Shown: positions 47,925 through 60,859, counted from the stretch's first letter. The stretch is 64,000 nucleotides of DNA from Kitasatospora cinereorecta (GCF_024172095.1 NZ_JAMZDX010000002.1:682001-746000), one strand, 5' to 3'. The notes: a model not told the origin generated them from the sequence alone. Translations and numbers: made by a program.

Positions 47925-49031
47925 ATGTCCGATGCGCACGCGGCCCGCAGGGAACGCCTCAGGGAGTACTGCAGCGCCTCCGGGGCCGATGCGGCGCTGG
48001 TCACCCGCGCCGCCAACATCCGCTACCTCACCGGCTGCCCGCCCTGCGGGGCGGCGCTGCTGGTGACCCGCGAGCGGACGCTGCTCGCCCTGCCGGACGA
48101 CCTGCCGCCCGACGACACCGGCGAACACCTGATCGCCGAGGACGTCACCCAGCTCCCGGTCGCCGGCGAGCTGGACGCCGCCCTGGCCCTGGCCGAGGCG
48201 GCGGGCCGGCTGCGGGTCCAGGACCTGGCGGTCGAGGAGCACGACCTCACGGTCGCCCGGCACCGGTCGATCGCCGCGCTGGCCGAGGGCGTCCGGCTCG
48301 CCGACCTGGACCACGCGGTCGAGCGGCTGCGGGTGGTCAAGGACGAGCACGAGATCGCCGACCTGCGGATCGCCGCCGAGATCGCCGACCAGGCGCTCGG
48401 CGAACTGCTGGAGTCGATCCTGGTCGGCCGGACCGAGCGGCACCTGGCGATGGAGCTGGAGCGCCGCATGATCGACCACGGCGCCGACAAGGCCGCCTTC
48501 CCGGTCTCCGTCGGCACCGGCAGCCACTCCGGCCTGGAGCACCACCAGCCGACCGACCGCCGGGTCGAGGAGGGCGACTTCCTCACCGTGGTGCTCGGCG
48601 CCCAGTACCGCGGCTACGGGGTCTCCACCGCCCGCACCTTCGTGATCGGCGCCGCCCCCGCGCCCTGGCAGGTGGAACTGCACCGGCTGGTCTTCCGCGC
48701 CCAGCGGGCCGGCCGGGAGGCGCTCAGCCCGGGCGTCGAGCAGCACGTCCCGGACGACGCGGCGCGCTCGATCCTGCAGGCCGCCGGGCACACCGAGCAC
48801 TCGGTCCACCCGCTCGGGCACGGCATCGGCCTGGAGATCCGGGAGGCTCCGCGCCTCGGGCCCGCCGACATGGGTAAACTGGACAGTCGCGTGCCGGTCA
48901 CCGTCGGTCCGGGGGTCCACCTCCCGGGCAGGGGCGGGGTCCGGATCGAGGACACGCTCGTGGTGCGCCCCCTCGAAGAGGGCGGGCCCGAGCTGCTCAC
49001 CATCACGACCAAGGAGCTCCTCGCCCTGTAG
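47925..49031 (+). CDS. M24 (Xaa-Pro peptidase-like) protein with degenerate metal site
   Basis: 368-aa creatinase/aminopeptidase-P fold protein in the place pepQ normally holds before efp. N-terminal domain 1-135, C-terminal pita-bread domain 140-368. Active M24 enzymes coordinate two metals with Asp, Asp, His, Glu, Glu. Here the strand reads FLTVVLGAQYRGYGVSTARTF, so both Asp positions are replaced (V and S); His is kept in PLGHGIGLEI; the Glu of the EPG motif is Gly (VTVGPGVHLPG); the last Glu is kept (VRIEDT). A peptidase with three of five ligands missing is probably inactive, so it may be a binding protein. Confidence 0.85.
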   Translation: MSDAHAARRERLREYCSASGADAALVTRAANIRYLTGCPPCGAALLVTRERTLLALPDDLPPDDTGEHLIAEDVTQLPVAGELDAALALAEAAGRLRVQDLAVEEHDLTVARHRSIAALAEGVRLADLDHAVERLRVVKDEHEIADLRIAAEIADQALGELLESILVGRTERHLAMELERRMIDHGADKAAFPVSVGTGSHSGLEHHQPTDRRVEEGDFLTVVLGAQYRGYGVSTARTFVIGAAPAPWQVELHRLVFRAQRAGREALSPGVEQHVPDDAARSILQAAGHTEHSVHPLGHGIGLEIREAPRLGPADMGKLDSRVPVTVGPGVHLPGRGGVRIEDTLVVRPLEEGGPELLTITTKELLAL

Positions 49032-49097
49032 CCCACTCGTGGGCGGTGGACGCGATCCCTTGGTTCCTTGACAGCTATATCAGGAGTTAGTGCGCTC

Positions 49098-49661
49098 GTG
49101 GCTTCTACGAACGATCTCAAGAACGGCATGGTCCTCAAGCTGGAGGGCGGCAAGCTCTGGTCCGTCGTCGAGTTCCAGCACGTGAAGCCCGGCAAGGGCC
49201 CCGCCTTCGTCCGCACCAAGCTGAAGGAGGTCCTCACCGGCAAGGTGGTGGACAAGACCTTCAACGCGGGCGTCAAGGTCGAGACCGCCAACGTCGACAA
49301 GCGCACCATGCAGTACTCGTACCGCGATGGCGACGCGTTCATCTTCATGGACATGGACACCTACGACCAGGTCCCGGTCGAGTCCGCCACCGTCGGCGAC
49401 GCCGCCAAGTACCTGCTCGAGGGCTTCGAGGCCCTGGTCGCCCAGAACGACGGCGTTCCGCTGTACGTCGAGCTCCCGGCCGCCGTCGAGCTGGTCATCG
49501 CCGAGACCGAGCCGGGCGTCCAGGGCGACCGCTCCACCGGCGGCACCAAGCCGGCCACCCTGGAGACCGGCGCCGAGATCCAGGTTCCGCTCTTCATCAC
49601 CACCGGTGAGAAGGTCAAGGTCGACACCCGCGACGGCAGCTACCTCGGCCGGGTCAAGTAA
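49098..49661 (+). CDS. efp: Translation elongation factor P
   Basis: Relieves ribosome stalling at polyproline. 187 aa from the GTG at 49098 (AGGAG 11 nt upstream), N-terminus [19 protein letters not shown]. The modifiable loop is [15 protein letters not shown], with Lys at the tip. Three beta-barrel domains are complete. Followed after 2 nt by nusB. Gene order M24-efp-nusB is conserved in actinobacteria. Confidence 0.97.
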   Translation: MASTNDLKNGMVLKLEGGKLWSVVEFQHVKPGKGPAFVRTKLKEVLTGKVVDKTFNAGVKVETANVDKRTMQYSYRDGDAFIFMDMDTYDQVPVESATVGDAAKYLLEGFEALVAQNDGVPLYVELPAAVELVIAETEPGVQGDRSTGGTKPATLETGAEIQVPLFITTGEKVKVDTRDGSYLGRVK

Positions 49662-49663
49662 TC

Positions 49664-50104
49664 GTGGCCGCTGCTCGTAGCAAGGCCCGCACCCGGGCCT
49701 TCCAGATCCTGTTCGAGGCCGACCACCGCGGTGTGTCGCCCGAGCGGGTGCTCGCCGACTGGGTCGCCCGTGCGCGCGACCCCAAGCCGGACGAGGGCAT
49801 TCCCCAGGTCGCCGAGTACACCATGCAGCTGGTCGAGGGTTACTCGCAGCACGCGCGGAAGATCGACGACCTGATCGCCACCTACGCGGTGGGCTGGACG
49901 CTCGACCGGATGCCGATCGCGGACCGCAACGTCCTGCGCCTCGGTGCCTACGAGCTGATCTGGGAGGACGGCGTCCCGGACGCGGTTGTCCTGGACGAGG
50001 CCGTCGAGATCGCCAAGGAGTACTCCACGGACGAGTCGCCGGCCTTCGTGAACGGCCTGCTCGCCCGCTTCCTGGAGCTCAAGCCGACCATCCGTCGCGA
50101 CTGA
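49664..50104 (+). CDS. nusB: Transcription antitermination/rRNA-processing factor NusB
   Basis: 146-aa all-helical RNA-binding partner of S10/NusE in rRNA antitermination. ARSKARTRAFQILFEADHRG carries the Arg-rich N-terminus, RMPIADRNVLRLGAYELIWED and LDEAVEIAKEYSTDESPAFVNGLL the family core. GTG start 2 nt after efp. Confidence 0.96.
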   Translation: MAAARSKARTRAFQILFEADHRGVSPERVLADWVARARDPKPDEGIPQVAEYTMQLVEGYSQHARKIDDLIATYAVGWTLDRMPIADRNVLRLGAYELIWEDGVPDAVVLDEAVEIAKEYSTDESPAFVNGLLARFLELKPTIRRD

Positions 50105-50128
50105 GCGCCCGTCGTCGCGCGACGCCTT

Positions 50129-50164
50129 CGAAGGCCGTCGGACCTTACGGTCCGGCGGCCTTCG
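50129..50164 (+). terminator. Terminator after nusB
   Basis: 16-nt arms 50129-50144 and 50149-50164 (CGAAGGCCGTCGGACC and its near complement, one G-U type mismatch), TTAC loop. Confidence 0.75.
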
Positions 50165-50212
50165 CGCGTAAGCTACTGGCGAGTAACGTCGCGTAGGAAG
50201 GGCCGGAGAGCC

Positions 50213-51019
50213 ATGAGCGAGTTCGACCGGGGCACAGCACTCACCCGCCACGTCGAGGAGGCCGGCCGCTACGACGGCGAACTCGGCGCCGGATGGCAGA
50301 TCGGCGGCGGCGTCAACGGCGGGCTGCTGCTCGCCTTCGCCGCCCGCGCGCTCTCCCTGGAGAGCGGCCGGCATCCCCATCCGCTGACCATCAGCGGCCA
50401 CTACCTCTCCGCCTCCCGGCCCGGCCCCGCCACCGTGCGGACCGACGTCGTCAGACGCGGCCGCTCGCTCACCACCGGCACCGCCGTGCTCAGCCAGGAC
50501 GGCGAGGAGCGGCTGCGGGTGCTCGCCTCCTACGGCGACCTGGGGGCGCTCGACGGCGAGGTGCACACCAGCGCGCAGCCGCCGCTGATGCCGCCGCCGG
50601 AGCAGTGCATCGGCGTCGAGCACGCGCCGAAGGAGATGATCGCCGAGGCCGCCCTGCTGGCCCGCTTCGACCTGCGGCTCGACCCGGCGACCGTGGGGTG
50701 GGCGCTCGGGCAGCCCTCCAAGGAGGGACGGATCCAGGGCTGGTTCCGGTTCGCGGACGGGCGGCAGCCCGACCCGCTGGCGCTGCTGCTGGTCGCCGAC
50801 GCGCTGCCGCCGGTCACCTTCGACCTCGGGATGCCGGGGTGGGCGCCGACGATCGAGCTGACCGTCCACGTCCGGGCGGTTCCGGCGGCGGGCTGGCTCC
50901 GCGTCGTCCACGCCACCCGGAACCTGGCGGGCGGGTACTTCGAGGAGGACGCCGAGATCTGGGACGAGGACGGCCGCCTGGTCGCCCAGTCCCGCCAGCT
51001 GGCGCGAGCTCCGCGGTAA
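50213..51019 (+). CDS. TesB-like double-hotdog thioesterase
   Basis: 268-aa acyl-CoA thioesterase-family protein. The N-terminal hotdog includes AGWQIGGGVNGGLLLAFAARAL and HPHPLTISGHYLSASRPG; the C-terminal hotdog has IQGWFRFADGRQPDPLALLLVADALPP and VVHATRNLAGGYFEEDAEIWDEDGRLVAQSRQ, typical of TesB/thioesterase-like proteins. Acyl substrate unknown. GGAGAG precedes the ATG. Confidence 0.88.
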   Translation: MSEFDRGTALTRHVEEAGRYDGELGAGWQIGGGVNGGLLLAFAARALSLESGRHPHPLTISGHYLSASRPGPATVRTDVVRRGRSLTTGTAVLSQDGEERLRVLASYGDLGALDGEVHTSAQPPLMPPPEQCIGVEHAPKEMIAEAALLARFDLRLDPATVGWALGQPSKEGRIQGWFRFADGRQPDPLALLLVADALPPVTFDLGMPGWAPTIELTVHVRAVPAAGWLRVVHATRNLAGGYFEEDAEIWDEDGRLVAQSRQLARAPR

Positions 51020-51158
51020 CCACTGCCCCTCGGTGGCCGGCGCCAACAGTTGGTTACCTGCTCGTGACACTCCGTAGGTGTGCAACGGTTCGCGCGGGGG
51101 AGGAAGAGGGGCGAGTGGTCACGCCCCGCAGTCCTTTCGTCGCACTCAGGAGTACCCG

Positions 51159-52022
51159 ATGCCCAGGAACCGCCGCCGGTCGAACCGTTGCACGTCCGCC
51201 GCTCCCCGTACCGAGGAGGCGTTCGTGACCGGCATCCTGACCAGCGCGGAGGACTTCGAGCGGGCCCGCGCCTGGCATCTGACGGACGCTCCGGACTTCG
51301 ACGCCTACCTGCTGGACACGGCGGTGCTGCTGGCGGACGCGCTGCGGGTGTTCGGCAGCGTGCAGGCACGGATGTTCCACCCGGAGGACTTCGCCGACTT
51401 CTGCCTGCTGCACGGGCTGGACCCGGCGGAGTCGGCGTCGCGCGACCGGTACCTGGTCAATCCGCCGCTGCAGACGCAGCTGCTGCCTTACCAGGGCGAG
51501 GAGTTGGGCGGCGATTTCGTCCCGCGCCTGGTCCGGGCACGGGAGGACGGGCTGACGCTGTGCCATGCCGACCTGCTGCTGGACGGTGCGCTGTGCGGCA
51601 CGGTCGGGGCGGAGGGCGCCGAGCCGGACCCGGGGGTGCGGGTGCTGTACGAGCGGGCGTCCGAGCTGTTCCGGCGGATGCTGGTCGGCGCGGGCTGCGG
51701 GGCGTACGAGCTGCGGTGCGCGGTGGAGGGGCCGGGCGGGCGGCTGGAGGCCCAGGCGCGGATCCTGCACTGGGAGGACGGCGTGGTGCGGATCAACGAC
51801 GAGGAGCTGGACCTGGTCCGCGCGGTGCTGTGCGCCGGGCTGTACCGCGAGCTGCCGGGTGCGGCGCTGCTGCACGGGATCCAGGGCTCGGCGGCGTCCT
51901 GCGGCGAGTACCGGCCGGTGGCGTGGGGGTGGCGTTCGACCGGGTGGGACTGGACGCCGTCGGCGCTGCACCTGGACGAGGTCGAGGCGGCGCCGGGCTT
52001 CAGCCTCGGCAGTGTGTGCTGA
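51159..52022 (+). CDS. Conserved hypothetical protein
   Basis: 287-aa soluble protein that I do not recognise. ATG 51159 has AGGAG 6 nt upstream; an in-frame GTG at 51225 is an alternative. The body is acidic and rich in Leu and Asp (AEDFERARAWHLTDAPDFD, FDAYLLDTAVLLADALRVFG, LLPYQGEELGGDFVPRLV, EARILHWEDGVVRINDEEL-like region). No signal, membrane span or enzyme motif is visible. Convergent with bldD, separated by a terminator hairpin. Confidence 0.6.
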   Translation: MPRNRRRSNRCTSAAPRTEEAFVTGILTSAEDFERARAWHLTDAPDFDAYLLDTAVLLADALRVFGSVQARMFHPEDFADFCLLHGLDPAESASRDRYLVNPPLQTQLLPYQGEELGGDFVPRLVRAREDGLTLCHADLLLDGALCGTVGAEGAEPDPGVRVLYERASELFRRMLVGAGCGAYELRCAVEGPGGRLEAQARILHWEDGVVRINDEELDLVRAVLCAGLYRELPGAALLHGIQGSAASCGEYRPVAWGWRSTGWDWTPSALHLDEVEAAPGFSLGSVC

Positions 52023-52029
52023 GCCCGTG

Positions 52030-52067
52030 ACGGCGGGGTGCGCGAGCTTCCTCGCCCACCCCGCCGT
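52030..52067. terminator. Bidirectional terminator between convergent genes
   Basis: Perfect 11-bp arms ACGGCGGGGTG (52030-52040) and CACCCCGCCGT (52057-52067), followed by GTTTCTTC. It serves the hypothetical gene and, on the other strand, bldD. Confidence 0.7.
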
Positions 52068-52090
52068 GACGTTTCTTCAAGGAACGAGCC

Positions 52091-52594
52091 TCAGCTCGCG
52101 TCCTCCTCGCGCACCGCGCGGCGGGCGTCCGGGTTGAGGACGCCCCAGCTGATCAGCTGCTCGGTGAGGATGGAGGGGGACTGGTCGTAGATGACGGCCA
52201 GCGTGCGCAGGTCGTCCTGGCGGATCGAGAGGACCTTGCCGTTGTAGTCACCGCGCTGCGACTGGATGGTCGCCGCGTAGCGCTGCAGCGGGCCGGCCTT
52301 CTCGGACGGGACCTGGGTCAGTCTCTCCAGGTCGAGAACCAGGCGCGGCGGCGGCTCGGCCGCGCCGCCGGGAGTGCCGCCGGGCAGCAGCTCCTGCACC
52401 GGAACGCCGTAGAACTCGGCCAGTTCGGCAAGGCGCTGTACGGTCACCGCACGGTCGCCACGCTCGTACGAACCGACGACGACGGCCTTCCAGCGACCCT
52501 GGGACTTCTCCTCGACGCCGTGCAGGGAGAGCCCCTGCTGAGTGCGGATCGCCCGGAGCTTGGCCCCGAGCTGCTTCGCGTAGTCGCTGGACAT
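52091..52594 (-). CDS. bldD: Developmental master regulator BldD
   Basis: 167-aa transcription factor that represses sporulation genes during vegetative growth when dimerised by tetrameric cyclic-di-GMP. N-terminal XRE-type DNA-binding domain: LGAKLRAIRTQQGLSLHGVE, VVVGSYERGDRAVTVQRLAEL. The C-terminal domain carries the ligand motif RGD-X8-RQDD (RGDYNGKVLSIRQDD). Both halves are intact. Its own promoter overlaps a BldD-box-like palindrome, fitting autoregulation known in Streptomyces. Divergent from pyrR. Confidence 0.97.
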   Translation of the reverse strand: MSSDYAKQLGAKLRAIRTQQGLSLHGVEEKSQGRWKAVVVGSYERGDRAVTVQRLAELAEFYGVPVQELLPGGTPGGAAEPPPRLVLDLERLTQVPSEKAGPLQRYAATIQSQRGDYNGKVLSIRQDDLRTLAVIYDQSPSILTEQLISWGVLNPDARRAVREEDAS

Positions 52595-52701
52595 TGATCT
52601 CCCCGGACGAGATTGCTTCGCGTACTGATGCGAGCCACCAAGGCCCGGCTGGTGACCGCGGCCACCGGCCGCCCCGTACCGGTGGGTACGGCGGCCGTGT
52701 C

Positions 52702-52744
52702 GTAACTCACTGTGAGGTTACGTAGAGTGAGGGTTGCGCGTCAA
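52702..52744 (-). promoter_or_regulatory. bldD promoter with BldD-box-like operator
   Basis: Minus-strand TTGACG (52739-52744) and TAACCT (52715-52720), 18 bp apart. GTAACTCACTGTGAGGTTAC (52702-52721) is a near-palindrome fitting the BldD box (nTnACnC-A/T-GnGTnAn type) and covers the -10, so BldD would block its own transcription. Confidence 0.65.
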
Positions 52745-52839
52745 GCCGAATGGGGCAGTCGTGCGAACGGGGGCTGAACAGCGCACTGCTACCATGGGCA
52801 AGGCTCCGGCTGCGGTCGGAGACCATCCCAGACATCCTT

Positions 52840-52881
52840 TAAGACCCGTCCCGTGAGGCGGGGAAGGAGGTCCGCTTCGGC
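52840..52881 (+). promoter_or_regulatory. PyrR-binding RNA element next to the pyrR ribosome site
   Basis: The leader reads CTTTAAGACCCGTCCC, GTGAGG, CGGGGAAGGAGG up to 52870. A stem of CCC(GT)CC with GGCGGGG, an internal bulge and a purine-rich GTGAGG loop segment resembles the PyrR-binding hairpin. The 3' arm merges into the GAAGGAGG ribosome site 12 nt before the pyrR ATG, so PyrR-UMP binding would block translation, as described for mycobacteria. Confidence 0.65.
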
Positions 52882-53496
52882 ATGACCACACACGCATCAT
52901 CGGCACCGCGCCCGCCCCACCAGGTGCTGGACGCCACCGACGTCGCCCGGGTCGTCACCCGGATCGCCCACGAGATCGTGGAGCGCGCCAAGGGCGCGGA
53001 GGACGTCGTGCTGCTCGGCATCCACACCCGCGGCGTCCATCTGGCGCGCCGCCTGCAGACGAAGCTCACCCAGATCACCGGGCGAGAGATCCCGTTCGGC
53101 ACGCTCGACATCACGATGTACCGGGACGACCTGCGGCTGAAGCCCGCGCGGGCCCTGGAGCACACCGAGATCCCGGCCGACGGCATCGACGGCAAGCTCG
53201 TCATCCTGGTCGACGACGTGCTCTTCTCCGGCCGGACCATCCGGGCCGCGCTCGACGCGCTCAGCGACATCGGCCGCCCGCGCGCGGTCCAGCTCGCCGT
53301 CCTGGTCGACCGCGGCCACCGCGAGCTCCCCATCCGCGCCGACTACGTGGGCAAGAACCTGCCCACCTCGCTGCGCGAGGCCGTCCAGGTCCAGCTCGCC
53401 GACACCGACGGCCGCGACGGCGTCCTGGTCGGCGACCGCGACTACACGGCCCGTTCCTCGCAGGCACTCGCTGCCGACCCGCACCTCCCGGAGTAA
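52882..53496 (+). CDS. pyrR: PyrR, pyrimidine operon regulator / uracil phosphoribosyltransferase
   Basis: 204-aa type I PRTase-fold RNA-binding regulator. The PRPP loop is [28 protein letters not shown] and [13 protein letters not shown] are family features. First gene of the pyrimidine operon; pyrB starts 4 nt after its stop. The leader hairpin suggests that it controls its own and downstream translation. Confidence 0.95.
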   Translation: MTTHASSAPRPPHQVLDATDVARVVTRIAHEIVERAKGAEDVVLLGIHTRGVHLARRLQTKLTQITGREIPFGTLDITMYRDDLRLKPARALEHTEIPADGIDGKLVILVDDVLFSGRTIRAALDALSDIGRPRAVQLAVLVDRGHRELPIRADYVGKNLPTSLREAVQVQLADTDGRDGVLVGDRDYTARSSQALAADPHLPE

Positions 53497-53500
53497 TCGC

Positions 53501-54481
53501 GTGAAGCGCCACCTCGTCTCCACCGCCGACCTCACCCGTGACGACGCGCTGCTGATCCTGGACACCGCCGAGGAGCTGGCCCAGCTCTCCGGACGGGCCG
53601 TCAAGAAGCTGCCCACGCTGCGCGGCCGCACCGTCGTCAACCTCTTCTTCGAGGACTCGACCCGTACCAAGACCTCCTTCGAGGTCGCCGAGAAGCGGCT
53701 CTCCGCCGATGTCATCAACTTCTCCGCCAAGGGCTCCTCGGTCTCCAAGGGCGAGAGCCTCAAGGACACCGCGCTCACCCTGCAGGCGATGGGCGCCGAC
53801 GCGGTGGTCATCCGCCACCACGCCTCCGGCGCGCCGGCCCGCCTGGCCCAGTCCGACTGGCTGCACGGCAGCGTGATCAACGCCGGCGACGGCACCCACG
53901 AGCACCCCACCCAGGCGCTGCTCGACGCCTTCACCATGCGGCGCCACCTCAACCCGGGTGCGGGCAAGGACCTGGCCGGGCGCCGGATCACCATCGTCGG
54001 CGACGTGCTGCACAGCCGGGTGGCCCGCTCCAACGTCCACCTGCTGAACACCCTGGGCGCCGAGGTCACCTTCGTGGCCCCGCCGACCCTGGTGCCGATC
54101 GGCATCGACACCTGGCCCTGCCAGGTCAGCTACGACCTGGACGCCGTGCTGCCGAAGACCGACGCGCTGATGATGCTGCGGGTGCAGCGCGAGCGGATGA
54201 ACGCCGCGTTCTTCCCCACCGAGCGCGAGTACTCCCGCCGCTACGGCATGGACGGCCTGCGGATGGCGCAGCTGCCCGAGCACGCCATCGTGATGCACCC
54301 CGGCCCGATGGTCCGCGGCATGGAGATCACCGCCGAGGTCGCCGACTCCCCGCGCTGCACCGCGGTGGAGCAGGTCGCCAACGGCGTCTCCATCCGGATG
54401 GCCGTGCTGTACCTCCTCCTCGGCGGGGCCACCCTCGCTGACGCACCTCGTACCACCGACTCCTCGGAGGCCGCTCAGTGA
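53501..54481 (+). CDS. pyrB: Aspartate carbamoyltransferase catalytic subunit
   Basis: Joins carbamoyl phosphate and aspartate, second step of UMP synthesis. 326 aa, GTG start. Carbamoyl-phosphate motif [41 protein letters not shown] and MHPGPMVRG are intact. No pyrI regulatory subunit follows; in actinobacteria PyrB instead works beside PyrC. The stop overlaps pyrC (GTGA). Confidence 0.97.
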   Translation: MKRHLVSTADLTRDDALLILDTAEELAQLSGRAVKKLPTLRGRTVVNLFFEDSTRTKTSFEVAEKRLSADVINFSAKGSSVSKGESLKDTALTLQAMGADAVVIRHHASGAPARLAQSDWLHGSVINAGDGTHEHPTQALLDAFTMRRHLNPGAGKDLAGRRITIVGDVLHSRVARSNVHLLNTLGAEVTFVAPPTLVPIGIDTWPCQVSYDLDAVLPKTDALMMLRVQRERMNAAFFPTEREYSRRYGMDGLRMAQLPEHAIVMHPGPMVRGMEITAEVADSPRCTAVEQVANGVSIRMAVLYLLLGGATLADAPRTTDSSEAAQ

Positions 54482-55770
54482 CCACCTACCTGATCCGCAA
54501 CGCCCAGATCCTCGGCGGGGCCCCGAAGGACATCTACATCGCCGACGGCCTGTTCGCCGAGATCGGCGAGAACCTCGGCCACGAGGCGGACGTCGACATC
54601 GACGCGCACGGTCTGATCGCCCTGCCGGGCCTGGTCGACCTGCACACCCACCTGCGCGAGCCCGGCCGCGAGGACGCCGAGACCGTGCTGACCGGCACCC
54701 AGGCCGCCGCGATGGGCGGCTACACCGCCGTCCACGCGATGGCCAACACCTTCCCGGTGGCCGACACCGCCGGTGTGGTGGAGCAGGTCTGGCGGCTCGG
54801 CCAGGAGCACGGCTACTGCGACGTGCAGCCGGTCGGCGCCGTCACCGTCGGCCTGGAGGGCAAGAAGCTCGCCGAGCTCGGCGCCATGCACGACTCGGCC
54901 GCCGGCGTGCGGGTCTTCTCCGACGACGGCAAGTGCGTGGACGACGCGGTGATCATGCGCCGCGCGCTGGAGTACGTGAAGGCGTTCGACGGCGTCGTCG
55001 CCCAGCACGCCCAGGAGCCGCGGCTGACCGACGGCGCCCAGATGAACGAGGGCCAGGTCTCCGGCGAGCTCGGGCTGACCGGCTGGCCGGCCGTCGCCGA
55101 GGAGTCGATCATCGCCCGCGACGTGCTGCTCGCCGCGCACGTCGGCTCCCGGGTGCACATCTGCCACCTGTCCACCGCCGGCTCGGTGGAGATCGTCCGC
55201 TGGGCCAAGCAGAAGGGCTGGGACGTCACCGCCGAGGTGACCCCGCACCACCTGCTGCTCACCGACGAGCTGGTCCGCTCCTACGACCCGGTCTACAAGG
55301 TCAACCCGCCGCTGCGCACCGCCGCCGACGTGGAGGCGCTGCGCGCCGCGCTGGCCGACGGCACCATCGACGCCGTCGCCACCGACCACGCCCCGCACCC
55401 GGCGGAGGACAAGGACTGCGAGTGGGCGGTCGCCGCGATGGGCATGGTCGGCCTGGAGACCGCGCTGTCGGTGGTCCAGCAGACCATGGTCGACACCGGC
55501 CTGCTGAACTGGGAGGGCGTCGCGGACCGGATGTCCCGCCGCCCGGCCCGGATCGGCCGTCTCACCGGCCACGGCCGGCCGATCTCGGTGGGTGAGCCCG
55601 CCAACCTGGTGCTGTTCGATCCCGCGTACCGTGGTGCCGTGAACCCGGACGAATTCGCCACCCGCAGCCGCAACACCCCCTACAAGGGCATGGACCTGCC
55701 CGGACGGGTGCACGCCACCTTCCTGCGCGGCACGGCCACCGTGCTCGCCGGCGAGCTGGTCGAGCTCTGA
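54478..55770 (+). CDS. pyrC: Dihydroorotase
   Basis: Zinc amidohydrolase of 430 aa forming dihydroorotate. Metal motif [41 protein letters not shown] and [12 protein letters not shown], the class I type. GTG start inside the pyrB stop; its stop overlaps the next ATG (TGATG). Confidence 0.97.
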   Translation: MTTYLIRNAQILGGAPKDIYIADGLFAEIGENLGHEADVDIDAHGLIALPGLVDLHTHLREPGREDAETVLTGTQAAAMGGYTAVHAMANTFPVADTAGVVEQVWRLGQEHGYCDVQPVGAVTVGLEGKKLAELGAMHDSAAGVRVFSDDGKCVDDAVIMRRALEYVKAFDGVVAQHAQEPRLTDGAQMNEGQVSGELGLTGWPAVAEESIIARDVLLAAHVGSRVHICHLSTAGSVEIVRWAKQKGWDVTAEVTPHHLLLTDELVRSYDPVYKVNPPLRTAADVEALRAALADGTIDAVATDHAPHPAEDKDCEWAVAAMGMVGLETALSVVQQTMVDTGLLNWEGVADRMSRRPARIGRLTGHGRPISVGEPANLVLFDPAYRGAVNPDEFATRSRNTPYKGMDLPGRVHATFLRGTATVLAGELVEL

Positions 55771-56330
55771 TGGGTCTGCTCGCACAGGAGCAGGCGAAGG
55801 TCACCGACTGGCCCGGGTACCTCGGCTGGACGATCGGTCTGGTGATCGTGATCGCGCTGGTCTACTGGCTGATGCGCCAGGGTTGGAACTGGCGCCGGAC
55901 CCTGCAGTCCGACCTGCCGCTGCTGCCCGCCCTGCCCGACGACCCGGGCACCCCCCTGCTGGAGACGGCCGGCCGCTACCACGGCACCACCACCGCCGGG
56001 AACTGGCTCGACCGGGTCGTCGCGCACGGCCTGGGCACCCGGAGCCTGGCCGACCTGACCCTCACCGAGGCCGGGCTGCTGGTCCGCCGCCCGGGTGATG
56101 TCGACCTGTGGATCCCCGCCGAGTCGCTCACCGCCGCGCGCCTCGACTCGGGAATCGCCGGCAAGGTCGTACCGTCCGGACTGCTGGTCGTCACCTGGGA
56201 CCACCAGGGGACCGCGCTGGACTCCGGTTTCCGGGCCGACCACGCCGCCGAGCACGCCGCCTGGGTCGCGGCCCTCGAAGCACTGGTTACACGTACGAAG
56301 ACGAAGAAGACGGAAGAGGCCGCACCATGA
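55770..56330 (+). CDS. Membrane protein with PH-like domain inside the pyr operon
   Basis: 186-aa protein between pyrC and carA. One membrane span ([19 protein letters not shown]) then a cytoplasmic domain ([75 protein letters not shown]) that reads like a PH-type barrel. Related genes occur at this position in other actinobacteria. The role is unknown. It overlaps both neighbours, so its expression is tied to the operon; it might tether pyrimidine enzymes to the membrane, which is speculation. Confidence 0.75.
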   Translation: MGLLAQEQAKVTDWPGYLGWTIGLVIVIALVYWLMRQGWNWRRTLQSDLPLLPALPDDPGTPLLETAGRYHGTTTAGNWLDRVVAHGLGTRSLADLTLTEAGLLVRRPGDVDLWIPAESLTAARLDSGIAGKVVPSGLLVVTWDHQGTALDSGFRADHAAEHAAWVAALEALVTRTKTKKTEEAAP

Positions 56331-57476
56331 CCGCACCTGTCCCCACCACCCAGCGCTCACGGCGGGAGCGCGTGCCCGCCGTGCTCGTCCTGGAGGACGG
56401 CCGGACCTTCCGCGGCCAGGCGTACGGCGCGACCGGCGAGACCTTCGGCGAGGCGGTCTTCAACACCGGCATGTCCGGCTACCAGGAGACCCTCACCGAC
56501 CCGTCGTACCACCGCCAGGTGGTCGTGATGACCGCCCCGCAGATCGGCAACACCGGCTGGAACGACGAGGACGACGAGTCGAAGCAGATCTGGGTCGCCG
56601 GGTACGTCGTCCGCGACCCCTCCCGGGTGTCCTCCAACTGGCGGGCCCGGCGCTCGCTGGACGAGGAGCTGGAGCGCCAGGGCGTCGTCGGCATCAGCGG
56701 CATCGACACCCGCGCGCTCACCCGCCACCTGCGCGAGCGCGGCGCGATGCGGGTCGGCATCTTCTCCGGTGCGGCGATCGCCGACCAGGCCGCCCTGCTG
56801 GCCAGGGTGCAGTCCGCGCCCGAGATGAAGGGCGCCGACCTGTGCGCCGAGGTGGCCACCACCGAGGCGTACGTCGTCCCGGCGATCGGTGAGAAGAAGT
56901 TCACCGTCGCCGCCCTGGACCTCGGCATCAAGGCGATGACCCCGCAGCGGATGGCCGAGCGCGGCATCGAGGTGCACGTGCTCCCCGCCAACTCCAGCAT
57001 CGAGGACGTCTACGCGGTCGAGCCCGACGGCGTGTTCTTCTCCAACGGCCCGGGCGACCCGGCCACCGCCGACCACCAGGTCGAGGTGGCGAAGGGCGTG
57101 CTGGCGCGGAAGACCCCGTTCTTCGGCATCTGCTTCGGCAACCAGATCCTCGGCCGGGCGCTGGGCTTCGGCACCTACAAGCTCAAGTACGGCCACCGCG
57201 GCATCAACCAGCCGGTGCAGGACCGCACCACCGGCAAGGTCGAGGTCACCGCGCACAACCACGGCTTCGCCGTGAACGCACCGCTGGACAAGGTGAGTGA
57301 CACCCCGTTCGGGCGCGTCGAGGTCTCCCACGTCTGTCTCAACGACGACGTGGTCGAGGGCCTGCAGGCGCTCGACGTCCCCGCCTTCAGCGTGCAGTAC
57401 CACCCCGAAGCGGCAGCCGGCCCGCACGACGCCGCCTACCTCTTCGACCGCTTCGTGAGCCTTATGGAGGGCCAGC

Positions 57477-57484
<8 letters not shown>
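56327..57484 (+). CDS. carA: Carbamoyl-phosphate synthase small (glutaminase) subunit
   Basis: Glutamine amidotransferase of 385 aa supplying ammonia to CarB. The ATG at 56327 overlaps the previous stop (ATGA). N-terminal [29 protein letters not shown]; GATase core FFSNGPGDP, nucleophile Cys in [12 protein letters not shown], and His/Glu in [11 protein letters not shown]. The usual GICLGHQ reads GICFGNQ. Overlaps carB by 8 nt. Confidence 0.96.
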
Positions 57485-60785
<3,301 letters not shown>

Positions 60786-60793
60786 GTCGATCC

Positions 60794-60832
60794 TGTGGGG
60801 GGCACACCGGAAACCCCGGAGTGCCCCCCACA
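60794..60832 (+). promoter_or_regulatory. Strong hairpin between carB and pyrD
   Basis: Perfect 12-nt arms TGTGGGGGGCAC (60794-60805) and GTGCCCCCCACA (60821-60832) with an inner CCGG/CCGG stem. It is the only large gap (74 nt) in the operon. No U-run. It may attenuate, process or insulate the downstream DHOD genes. Confidence 0.6.
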
Positions 60833-60859
60833 CCCCTGTGCAACCTCAGGAAGGGCGCC

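Noticed and set aside
51080..52030. Alternative 316-residue frame overlapping the hypothetical gene at 51159
   Set aside because: It is Arg/Gly/Ala-rich and has no ribosome site. The chosen frame has AGGAG at good spacing and a normal acidic composition.
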